A stretch of DNA of 6,408 bases from Bryobacteraceae bacterium. GTDB lineage: Bacteria > Acidobacteriota > Terriglobia > Bryobacterales > Bryobacteraceae. The position numbers were made by a program, and so were the translations under genes. The stretch covers positions 1-6,408 of the forward strand of contig CANGVB010000221.1 in assembly GCA_947456995.1 (NCBI GenBank), written 5' to 3'. Below the pieces are notes generated by a model. It was not told where the DNA came from. It saw only the letters and a list, made by a program, of their open reading frames with translations, and made no database searches. This document shows, in pieces, positions 1 through 6,408 of this stretch (position 1 is its first letter; every line of letters starts with the position of its first letter).

Positions 1-2447
1 AGTTCTACAAACCAGTGTTCTGTCAGGCTGAGCGGCACTTCGACCTCAAGCCAGTCGTCGGTGCGGGCATTTGTTTTGGATTCACCTGCATCGAGATAGC
101 GCAATAGCCTGGATGGGCTGCGTAGCTTGATGCCCTTGTCGGTCTCTACCAGCTCGAGGCCAAAAGGCATTTGCCCAAAGGTGCCGCTTTTCACGCCGCT
201 TTGTACTTCGCCCATAAAGTCAACCGGCGGTGAAGAGATCGCTGCAACACCGGAGGCTTCTGCCAGTTCGAGAATCGGCAGATAGCGCTCCCCCAGTTCT
301 TCTGTGGGATCGATTACCAGCACATGCTTGCTGTCGGGGTGAGCAGATTGCCAGTCAGGCGCGTCAACGAGTTCAAAATCGACAGCCTCGTTTTCGAAAA
401 CCAGCGTCGCCCCATTGAGCAGAGGCATCCAGAAGCCAAGCGTCAAGCTAGCCGGCCGATTCAGGTTGACACGGTTGTGGATGGCAACTCCCGGCTTCCA
501 CCAGAGAACCCGGCGGGCAGCCCATGCCGCGCTCCAGATGCCCCGGTGGGATAAAACGGCTGCTCCGCGCGGGGAGCTCACAATAGCTGCAGCGCTATCT
601 TTGCGCATGGAGAAGGTACAGACCTGCCGCCAGGCAAAGTTTGGGAAAAACGTCAGGTAACTTGCAGGCATTGATGGCGCTTTAGTCTCGAATTTCTCAA
701 GCGCCCGCCCGATAAAGACCATGCTGTCGGCCTTTGAGACGTCATGGGAATCGATCCAGCTTTGGGATGTGATCAGTGTTCCCAGCCCGTGACTGGTGAT
801 GAATTGATCCAGCTCTGAGCCTTTCAAATCGGGAATGTCCATCGCCACATGGCCCGCCAGGACTGTTGCAACATGAGCAATTGTCTTTTCGATGCCATCA
901 GGCAGAAAGATTCCGATTCGCGCTTTGCGGCGCAGACGGCGGTTGATGTGTCTGGCAAAAAGCAGGGATTTTGAGGCGAGGTCTCCATAACTGATGCTCT
1001 GGCCATTGGCACGAACCGCAATCAGTTTGGCGTTTTTCCTGGCCGCTTCGAGGAATGCCACCGGAAGCAGGGGGGCGTGATGGGCGTCGCGGAAAGCGGC
1101 ATTCACCTCAAGGCTTTTGACGACTCGCCAGAGGTCTCTTGCGCTGATGGTTGGCGGCTGAGGCTTTCCGAATTCAATCTCAAGCGGCCGGAAGAAGCGG
1201 CCGATACGCACGGTGACCTTGCTTTCGCTGAAGCTGAGCAGGTTGGTCCAGAGTCCGTTCATATAGGCAGGAATGATCGGGATCTGGGTGCCGGAGACAA
1301 TCCGGGTGAAGCCCTTCTGGAAGGGTTGTAGGTGGCCGCTGCGGGTAATGCCGCCTTCAGGGAAAATCCCAGCAAAATGGCCTTCTTCGATCACCGTGCG
1401 CGCCTTTCGGAGGCTTTCAATCGCTTCGCGGCGAGCGCCTTGTGAAATCGAAATCGAGCGGAAGAGGTTCAGGCCAAACGCAACTACCGGGTTCTTGAAG
1501 TAGGCGTCAAAGGCAAGGAAGCGCACCATACGTTGAGTCATGGCACCAAGCAGCCAGCCATCGATCATGGTGACGTGGTTGGAAAGCAGCATGCCGGGGC
1601 CGTCTGCCGCATAATTTTCAGACCCGTAAACCTTGAATCGATGCAGGGTCCGGAGAGGGAAATAAACCATGAGCCGCAGTACAAAGCGCCACATCTCCAG
1701 AGTCAGAACAAAGAGCACAGCCATGGTGGCGATGGACGCCGGGGCGGGGATGTGGAAACCCGCCCAGAGTCCAAGCCAGCAGACGACAGAGCGCAACGCA
1801 AAAGAGCCTTTCACGTTGTGTGTGATTTGCGCAGCGCAAGGGATCACCCAACCGAAGCCAGCGGCCGCTATCCAGGGGTTCCAAATCGCAATTCCAAGCA
1901 GGGCGACAAAGGCCCCTGGAATCAGGAGCCCCGGCTCGCCACGACGGAAGGCCATTGCCAGCGGAATCGTGGCCGTTGTGAGCGCGATCAGGCAGCAGGC
2001 GAAGAGGGTGGATTGGTCGAGAGTCTTTCCAAATGAGGTTAGCGTGATACCAAGGACAGCCCAGCCGAACAAATTACGAAGAGCGGGGCCAGTCCATTCG
2101 TTTTCATGGAGCTTGGGAAGCAACGCAGCGGTAGATCGTTCTGCCAATAACATTGAGCCGAAGCTCAGAACCAGGAAAATGGTAGCCGTAATAATTGGAT
2201 CAAAAGGAATCAGTTGAAGCTGAGGCTTGAGAAAGACACCGACGGCTAAAGCGAAAAAGATGGCGATCTCGCGGTAGGCCAGAATTCGCGCTACCTCGGA
2301 ACCATCAGCGCGCTGTCGCCAGCCAATTCTCCTGCCTGCGAGCGGAAAGAGTGCGATCGGCGAAAGGGCCGAAGAGCTCCCAAATGCCAGAACGGCAAAG
2401 ACTTTTTCAAAAAATTCGAGAATGATCTGCTGACGAGGGCCTTGCAT
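1..2447 (-). CDS. Membrane-anchored Aas-like protein: multi-helix N-terminus, PlsC acyltransferase, degenerate AMP-binding domain (3' end cut by window edge)
   Basis: An open minus-strand frame gives 815 complete codons and runs off the window without a stop. Residues about 1-260 hold roughly seven to nine hydrophobic segments. Residues about 265-430 are a PlsC/LPLAT domain with the catalytic NHVTMID box (N290, H291, D296), FPEGGITR (362-369) and the IPIIPAY strand near 389-395. This predicts acyl transfer to a lysophospholipid or glycerol-phosphate acceptor at the inner membrane. From about 459 an adenylate-forming fold follows, recognisable by NGQSISYGDLA, VLSHRG (631-636) and KSGTFGQMPFGLEL (753-766). 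However, the glycine-rich ATP loop reads VSSPRGAAVLSHR, the Tyr-x-Thr-Glu box is not seen near 735-745, and the Thr-Gly-Asp position near 802-804 reads VEV. The family normally couples acyl-ACP synthetase to 2-acylglycerophosphoethanolamine acyltransferase, so here only the transferase looks active. The ATG at 2447 has CAGG 8 bases upstream. The frame stays open further upstream with a possible GTG, so the start is probable, not certain. Confidence 0.85.
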   Translation of the reverse strand, partial: MQGPRQQIILEFFEKVFAVLAFGSSSALSPIALFPLAGRRIGWRQRADGSEVARILAYREIAIFFALAVGVFLKPQLQLIPFDPIITATIFLVLSFGSMLLAERSTAALLPKLHENEWTGPALRNLFGWAVLGITLTSFGKTLDQSTLFACCLIALTTATIPLAMAFRRGEPGLLIPGAFVALLGIAIWNPWIAAAGFGWVIPCAAQITHNVKGSFALRSVVCWLGLWAGFHIPAPASIATMAVLFVLTLEMWRFVLRLMVYFPLRTLHRFKVYGSENYAADGPGMLLSNHVTMIDGWLLGAMTQRMVRFLAFDAYFKNPVVAFGLNLFRSISISQGARREAIESLRKARTVIEEGHFAGIFPEGGITRSGHLQPFQKGFTRIVSGTQIPIIPAYMNGLWTNLLSFSESKVTVRIGRFFRPLEIEFGKPQPPTISARDLWRVVKSLEVNAAFRDAHHAPLLPVAFLEAARKNAKLIAVRANGQSISYGDLASKSLLFARHINRRLRRKARIGIFLPDGIEKTIAHVATVLAGHVAMDIPDLKGSELDQFITSHGLGTLITSQSWIDSHDVSKADSMVFIGRALEKFETKAPSMPASYLTFFPNFAWRQVCTFSMRKDSAAAIVSSPRGAAVLSHRGIWSAAWAARRVLWWKPGVAIHNRVNLNRPASLTLGFWMPLLNGATLVFENEAVDFELVDAPDWQSAHPDSKHVLVIDPTEELGERYLPILELAEASGVAAISSPPVDFMGEVQSGVKSGTFGQMPFGLELVETDKGIKLRSPSRLLRYLDAGESKTNARTDDWLEVEVPLSLTEHWFVE

Positions 2448-2500
2448 GCGGTTAACCTGAAAAGTGTAGCAGTCCAGCCGCACCCCGAGGTCTTTTGAGT
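2448..2500. promoter_or_regulatory. Divergent intergenic region between the acyltransferase and ATP-grasp genes
   Basis: These 53 bases separate two head-to-head start codons, so promoters for both directions must lie here or inside the opposing coding sequences. On the minus strand TGCTACACT (2471-2463) resembles an extended -10 element, but it would leave only about 9 bases of leader, too short to include the CAGG at 2459-2456. No convincing -35/-10 pair is seen for the plus strand. The presence of a regulatory region is inferred from gene orientation; the precise elements are not resolved. Confidence 0.4.
2487..2490 (+). promoter_or_regulatory. Ribosome binding site (GAGG) of the ATP-grasp gene
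   Basis: GAGG lies 10 bases before the ATG at 2501 but only 4 bases before an in-frame TTG at 2495. This spacing favours the ATG, which gives MRPLTVLC at the N-terminus, over the TTG, which would add two residues. Confidence 0.5.
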
Positions 2501-3709
2501 ATGCGTCCCCTCACCGTTTTGTGTATAGCCAGTTACGAAAAAGGCTATGAATTTTTGCGCGAAGCCAAGCGTCAGGGCTGCCGCGTGCTGCTTTTGACCT
2601 CCCACAGCCTGAAGGAATGTGCGAAGTGGCCGATGGAGTCTATCGATGAGATCTACTACATGCCGGACGACAAAAAGCAGTGGGACAGGCAGCAAACCAT
2701 CAACGCCGTCAGCTATCTTTCCCGCTCCGAAGCGCTCGACCGGATTGTTCCTCTCGATGATTTTGATCTGGAGATGGCGGCGGCTCTGAGAGAACATCTA
2801 AGAATTCCGGGCATGGGCGAGACCACCACCCGCTACTTCCGCGACAAGCTGGCGATGCGTCGGCAGGCTGCCGACAAGGGGCTGAACATCCCAGATTTTG
2901 AGCATGTTCTGAACCATGACAAGGTGAACGCGTTTCTTGACCGCGTGCCGGCACCCTGGGTTTTGAAGCCCCGATTTATGGCTGGCGCGATCGGGATCAA
3001 GAAGGTTTACACAAAGGACGAGTTCTGGCGGATTGTCGATGGGCTCGGCGACGACCAATCCAATTACCTGGTAGAGCGCTACATCCCCGGGCATATCTTT
3101 CACGTCGACTCGGTAGTGAGCGAGAGGGAAATTCTATTTGCTGTCGCGAGCCGCTACGGCCGCCCTCCGATGGACGTGAGCCACGAGGGCGGGGTTTTTG
3201 CCACACGACTGCTGGAGCATGGAACGCCGCTTGAGAAGAGTCTGCTTGAGAAGAATGCGCTGGTTCTGAGTGCGATGGGCCTGCTGCGCGGAGTTTCGCA
3301 TACCGAATACATCCAGGGCCGTGAGGATGGCAAGATCTACTTTCTTGAGACTTCAGCCAGGGTTGGAGGAGCGCACATCGCCGATCTGATTGCAGCTTCG
3401 ACTGGGATCAATATGTGGGCCGAATGGGCCAAGATCGAAGTGGATGGCGGAGCAGGCAACTACACACTCGGCGAAGTCAAGAATAACTATGGTGGGTTGT
3501 TGGTTAGCCTTGCGCGGCAGGAAAAGCCGGACACCTCTGGCTATAACGACCCTGAGCTGGTGTGGCGTATGGAGAAGAAGCACCATGTTGGATTTGTTGT
3601 TTCGAGCCCGAGCTATGAACGTGTGCAATACCTCATGGACCAGTATCTGGAGCGTGTGCGGGAAGATTTTCTGGCTGTGGCTCCTCCTCGCGAAAAGCCA
3701 ACCGAGTAG
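2501..3709 (+). CDS. ATP-grasp domain carboxylate-amine/thiol ligase-like protein
   Basis: The 402-residue protein has the ATP-grasp layout. A Rossmann-like pre-ATP-grasp domain occupies about 1-105 (TVLCIASYEKGYEFLREAKRQG at the start, RIVPLDDFDLE at 81-91). The ATP-grasp core follows, with RDKLAMRRQAADKG (114-127), the nucleotide-binding lysine in WVLKPRF (K156), the hinge LVERYIPG (190-197), and the metal and substrate loop HTEYIQG (E269) and FLETSARVGGAHIADL (281-296; E283, R287). These enzymes form an acyl phosphate on a carboxylate and join it to an amine or similar nucleophile. The soluble sequence implies a cytoplasmic location. It resembles the biotin carboxylase/peptide-ligase type of ATP-grasp proteins, but it lacks biotin-carrier or carboxyltransferase neighbours, so substrate and product are unknown. 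The core acid residues look intact, so activity is expected. The 3' end overlaps the signal-peptide region of the next gene in another frame, implying coupled expression. Confidence 0.88.
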   Translation: MRPLTVLCIASYEKGYEFLREAKRQGCRVLLLTSHSLKECAKWPMESIDEIYYMPDDKKQWDRQQTINAVSYLSRSEALDRIVPLDDFDLEMAAALREHLRIPGMGETTTRYFRDKLAMRRQAADKGLNIPDFEHVLNHDKVNAFLDRVPAPWVLKPRFMAGAIGIKKVYTKDEFWRIVDGLGDDQSNYLVERYIPGHIFHVDSVVSEREILFAVASRYGRPPMDVSHEGGVFATRLLEHGTPLEKSLLEKNALVLSAMGLLRGVSHTEYIQGREDGKIYFLETSARVGGAHIADLIAASTGINMWAEWAKIEVDGGAGNYTLGEVKNNYGGLLVSLARQEKPDTSGYNDPELVWRMEKKHHVGFVVSSPSYERVQYLMDQYLERVREDFLAVAPPREKPTE

Positions 3710-4922
3710 CGCGGCTACTTACCATCGCGATGTAGCCCCGATTCTCGAGCGGCATTGCGTGAAGTGTCATCAGGCTGGGGAGGTTGGGCCTTTTCCTCTA
3801 GACAGTTTTGAGGCCGTGAAGAAGCATGCGCGGCAAGTGGCGCTGGCGGCTTCGACTCGGTTTATGCCGCCTTGGAAGCCGGTTGCGCCCGGGGTTGCCT
3901 TTCACCGGGATCGCCGTTTGAGCGCGGTTGAGATTGCGACGCTGCAAGCTTGGGTGAAGGAAGGGGCACTAGCTGGGGTTGCCGCAGTTGCCAAGCCTAA
4001 AGTAGTTGTGCCGAAGCCCGAAGCGGATCAGGTTTGGAAGATGAAAGGCGGCTATGCGCTTGCCGCCGATGGGGACGATCAGTACCGGTGCTTTGCGGTT
4101 CCTACAGGCAACGATGCAGTGCGGTTTGTGGATGGTTTTGAGTTCCTGCCGGGGAACCGGCGGGTTGTTCATCATGCGTTGCTCTTCTTCGATTTGAGCG
4201 GGACAGGGAGAAAGCTCGATGCGGGCTCGGGTTATCCGTGTTTTGGGAGCCCTGGATTTTTGCCTTCGTCGAGTTTGGGTGGCTGGAGCCCCGGGAATGG
4301 GAGATTGCAGATGCCGCCAGGAACGGCGGTGCGTGTGCCGCCTGGGGCCGATATCGTTTTTCAGATTCACTATCATCCGACGGGCAAGCCTGAGACCGAC
4401 CAGAGTGGTGTGGCTGTCTACTTTGCCAAAGAGCCACCGAAGAAGAAGTTGCTTGATATTCCTTTGACGTCGAAGGCGATTGATATCCCGGCGGGACAAG
4501 CCAGTTTCAAGGTCTATGATTCGTTTGAATTGCCTGTCGATGTCACGCTTTGGCAGATCATCCCGCATGCTCATTTTGTGGCGCGCAAGGTGCAGGCCTG
4601 GGTGACTTTGCCGACTGGTTTGCGCAAGACGGTGCTGACGATTACGGACTGGGATTTCAACTGGCAGGACATTTACCAGTTGAAGACGCCGCTGGCGATG
4701 AAGGCGGGAACGATTCTCGAGATGGAGATTGAGTACGATAACTCGGCGAAGAATCCCCGGAATCCGAACCGGCCGCCGAAGCGGGTGCTTTGGGGGCCTG
4801 GCACTGCCGATGAGATGGCTGGGGTGCACTGGAATATCACTGTCGATGATGAGAAGCGTGATCTTGAGGATCTTACCCATTCGCTTTGGGGCAAGATGAT
4901 GCGGATGATTCGGCAACGCTAA
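3654..4922 (+). CDS. Secreted c-type cytochrome / copper type II (ascorbate-dependent-type) monooxygenase fusion
   Basis: The 422-residue product from the GTG start has a signal peptide (KIFWLWLLL core, SSAA near 18-21) and is expected in the periplasm. A single haem-binding CVKCH (35-39) follows, with M71 in FMPPWKP as a candidate distal ligand. From about 125 the sequence matches the copper monooxygenase fold of the peptidylglycine alpha-hydroxylating/dopamine beta-monooxygenase family. VVHHALLFF (H173, H174) and QIHYHPTG (H239) fit the CuH site; IPHAHFVARK (H305, H307) and DEMAG (M388) fit the CuM site. All six expected copper ligands are visible. The family hydroxylates C-H bonds using O2 and electrons, which the fused haem could deliver; the substrate is unknown. 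The start is uncertain. GTG 3654 gives the best signal peptide but a poorly spaced GGAG. ATG 3615 and ATG 3585 (GGAG at 3571, 10 bases upstream) are in frame but lengthen the overlap with the ATP-grasp gene from 56 to 95 or 125 bases. Confidence 0.85.
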   Translation: MCGKIFWLWLLLAKSQPSSAATYHRDVAPILERHCVKCHQAGEVGPFPLDSFEAVKKHARQVALAASTRFMPPWKPVAPGVAFHRDRRLSAVEIATLQAWVKEGALAGVAAVAKPKVVVPKPEADQVWKMKGGYALAADGDDQYRCFAVPTGNDAVRFVDGFEFLPGNRRVVHHALLFFDLSGTGRKLDAGSGYPCFGSPGFLPSSSLGGWSPGNGRLQMPPGTAVRVPPGADIVFQIHYHPTGKPETDQSGVAVYFAKEPPKKKLLDIPLTSKAIDIPAGQASFKVYDSFELPVDVTLWQIIPHAHFVARKVQAWVTLPTGLRKTVLTITDWDFNWQDIYQLKTPLAMKAGTILEMEIEYDNSAKNPRNPNRPPKRVLWGPGTADEMAGVHWNITVDDEKRDLEDLTHSLWGKMMRMIRQR

Positions 4923-4925
4923 CAT

Positions 4926-4928
4926 AGG
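4926..4928 (+). promoter_or_regulatory. Ribosome binding site (AGG) of the TonB-dependent receptor gene
   Basis: AGG sits 4 bases before the ATG at 4933, within the 10-base gap after the monooxygenase stop codon. The spacing is short and the motif weak, so initiation may rely partly on ribosomes finishing the upstream gene. Confidence 0.35.
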
Positions 4929-4932
4929 CTGA

Positions 4933-6408
4933 ATGATTTCATCTGTCAGGCAAATAGCGATCGCTGTTTTGCAAGCGTTTGCCTGGGCAAATTTTGCGGC
5001 ATTTTTATTGTTGGGGCAAACGCGAGGGAGCTCCATTACCGGGCTTGTGCTTGATGGATCTGGCGCCTCCTTAAGCGGGGCGACGGTGATCATTGAGGGT
5101 TTAAATCAAGGCTCCCGTCGAGAACTTCGCAGCAATGAATCTGGGATGTACCTCGCTGGAGGCCTTGATCTCGGCCTGTACCGGATCAAGATCATCGCGG
5201 CTGGGTTTCAGGAAGCGGTTGTCGAGAATGTGGCCTTGAATGCGGAGCGCGAAGTTCGGCTGGATCACCGGCTGCAAGTTGCGGGACTAAGTGAAACAGC
5301 AACAGTGACCGCGACCACACGCACGGTGGATGCTTCTTTGTCGGGACTTACCAATCTGATCGCCGGGGAGACGATACGCGAACAACCTCTCAATGGCCGG
5401 GACTATCTGCAGTTGGCGGCGTTGCAGCCGGGAGTGAGCTTTGCACGGTCTAAGAGCCGGAGTGTCAACACGGGTTTTGGTGCGCAGCTTTCGATTTCAG
5501 GATCTCGACCTGTGCAGAATAACTTCCGGCTGGACGGGATCAGCGTAAGCGACAACACAGGATCATCGACGGGCAGCGCCAACGGGCTGAATTTGGGCAC
5601 TGATGCCCTGCGTGAATTCTCGGTGCTGACCAATGGGTTTAGTGTTGAGTACGGAAGGGCCGCTGGGGGCGTTGTGAATGCCGTAACGCAAGGCGGCCAA
5701 AATGATTTGCATGGGTCCGTTGGCTACTTTCATCGCAACGATAATCTGGATGCGCGGAATTATTTCGATCCGGGGCAGCAGCCGGAATTTCGAAGGCATC
5801 AATATGCGGGGACCATAGGTGGGGCTTTGAAGCGGAACCGAACTTTCTATTTCGGTGGCTTTGAAGGGTTGCTACAACTACGCGGAAATACGACTACCAA
5901 TACGACCTTGAGTGATCGGGCAAGGCAGGGTGTTGTGGGTGGAGAGGCGGTACGGATTGATGCCGATGTGGCGCGGATTCTGAGATTTTTCCCTTCGCCA
6001 AATCTAGGCACATCGGGAGACACAGGCCAATTCGCATTTACCAATCCGACTGATTCGCAAGAAAACTTCTACACCTCGCGACTTGACCACCGCTTCTCTG
6101 ACCGGCATTCGTTGTTTGCCCGTTACACGCTGAATATTGGTGAGCGAGCGGACCTGACCACCTTTGCTCTTGGCCGGGCGCGGTTTGAAACCCGCCACCA
6201 ATCTGCAGTGGTGGAGCATTCGAGCGTTCTGTCTCCAGCGGTGGTGAACTCGGCTCGAGTGGGGATGAGCCGTACAGTGAGTGTTAGCAATCTGGTTGAG
6301 CCAATAGACCGGGCGATCGACAACCCGGATTTTGTATTTGTGCCAGGGGCCAGGGCCATGGGCAGGATCGATGTTGTGGGGCTATCTTTGTTTCCGGGTG
6401 GAAGTGGC
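4933..6408 (+). CDS. TonB-dependent receptor, Oar-like, with carboxypeptidase-regulatory-like domain (3' end cut by window edge)
   Basis: The first 492 codons are open to the window edge. A signal peptide (about 1-28, hydrophobic core IAIAVLQAFAWANFAAFLLLG) is followed by a carboxypeptidase-regulatory-like beta-sandwich (about 33-115, ITGLVLDGSGASLSGATV then SNESGMYLAGGLDLGLYRIKI). The plug domain (about 125-260) carries NGRDYLQLAALQPGV (154-168), GSRPVQNNFRLDGISVSDN (190-208) and EYGRAAGGVVNAVTQGG (239-255). The outer-membrane barrel begins at about 257 (NDLHGSVGYFHRNDNLDARN). Members of this acidobacterial group are usually about 1,000-1,150 residues long, so about half is present. They import, or in some cases export, large substrates through the outer membrane using TonB energy; no substrate is indicated here. 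No clear TonB box is seen. The 10-base gap after the monooxygenase gene suggests one operon, so the two may share a substrate. Confidence 0.9.
   Translation, partial: MISSVRQIAIAVLQAFAWANFAAFLLLGQTRGSSITGLVLDGSGASLSGATVIIEGLNQGSRRELRSNESGMYLAGGLDLGLYRIKIIAAGFQEAVVENVALNAEREVRLDHRLQVAGLSETATVTATTRTVDASLSGLTNLIAGETIREQPLNGRDYLQLAALQPGVSFARSKSRSVNTGFGAQLSISGSRPVQNNFRLDGISVSDNTGSSTGSANGLNLGTDALREFSVLTNGFSVEYGRAAGGVVNAVTQGGQNDLHGSVGYFHRNDNLDARNYFDPGQQPEFRRHQYAGTIGGALKRNRTFYFGGFEGLLQLRGNTTTNTTLSDRARQGVVGGEAVRIDADVARILRFFPSPNLGTSGDTGQFAFTNPTDSQENFYTSRLDHRFSDRHSLFARYTLNIGERADLTTFALGRARFETRHQSAVVEHSSVLSPAVVNSARVGMSRTVSVSNLVEPIDRAIDNPDFVFVPGARAMGRIDVVGLSLFPGGSG

Noticed and set aside
1533..2217. Plus-strand open frames of 167 and 182 codons within the left gene
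   Set aside because: They are antisense to the membrane and acyltransferase domain of a recognisable protein, have low-complexity Arg/Ser/Pro-rich translations and lack a convincing ribosome site.
2291..2797. A 168-codon minus-strand frame spanning the divergent intergenic region
   Set aside because: It overlaps the first codons of both the acyltransferase and ATP-grasp genes in the wrong frame and shows no domain. The acyltransferase frame explains the minus strand better.
3390..3653. A longer N-terminus for the monooxygenase starting at ATG 3390
   Set aside because: It would overlap the ATP-grasp gene by 320 bases, and the added residues (starting MQLRLGSICGPNG) look like an out-of-frame reading of the ATP-grasp C-terminal half placed before the signal peptide.
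4141..4165. Inverted repeat CCGG-GGAA-CCGG as a possible hairpin or terminator
   Set aside because: It lies inside the monooxygenase coding region, is short, has no T-tract and is expected by chance in GC-rich codons.
4923..4932. Possible terminator or promoter between the monooxygenase and receptor genes
   Set aside because: Ten bases are too few for either; read-through into the receptor gene is the simpler view.
3969..5093. A 374-codon minus-strand open frame opposite the monooxygenase gene
   Set aside because: The translation is rich in Arg, Pro and His with no recognisable domain or signal. It is the antisense of a gene with clear haem and copper motifs and crosses its stop codon and the next gene's start, so it is a high-GC shadow.

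Overview
The window reads as a gene-dense bacterial chromosome fragment, most likely from an Acidobacteriota (Bryobacterales/Solibacter-like) genome. The main clue is the right-hand gene: a TonB-dependent receptor with an N-terminal carboxypeptidase-regulatory-like domain and the NGRDYLQLAALQPGV plug motif, an 'Oar-like' type greatly expanded in that phylum. A single-haem cytochrome domain with an MPPWKP motif, fused to a copper monooxygenase, fits the same group. The taxon is inferred from gene families only.

Layout: the left 2.45 kb is one minus-strand gene that runs off the left edge. It encodes a membrane protein with an N-terminal multi-helix region, an intact-looking PlsC-type glycerophospholipid acyltransferase domain and an Aas-like AMP-binding (acyl-ACP synthetase) domain. 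The AMP-binding domain has lost its recognisable nucleotide-binding motifs. A short divergent intergenic region (about 50 bp) separates it from three plus-strand genes that look like one transcription unit: an ATP-grasp ligase, a secreted c-type cytochrome/copper type II monooxygenase fusion whose signal peptide is encoded out of frame inside the end of the ATP-grasp gene, and, 10 bp further on, the outer-membrane TonB-dependent receptor, which runs off the right edge.

How they might work together: the spacing suggests that the ATP-grasp enzyme (cytoplasm), the haem/copper oxidase-like protein (periplasm) and the receptor (outer membrane) are co-expressed. Such a set could make or process a ligated small molecule or peptide and move a substrate across the outer membrane. 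This is inference from position; no substrate can be read from the sequence. The divergent acyltransferase gene suggests lipid remodelling nearby but need not be linked.

The window contains no RNA genes, mobile elements, CRISPR arrays or convincing terminators. No stretch over 300 bp lacks a gene.
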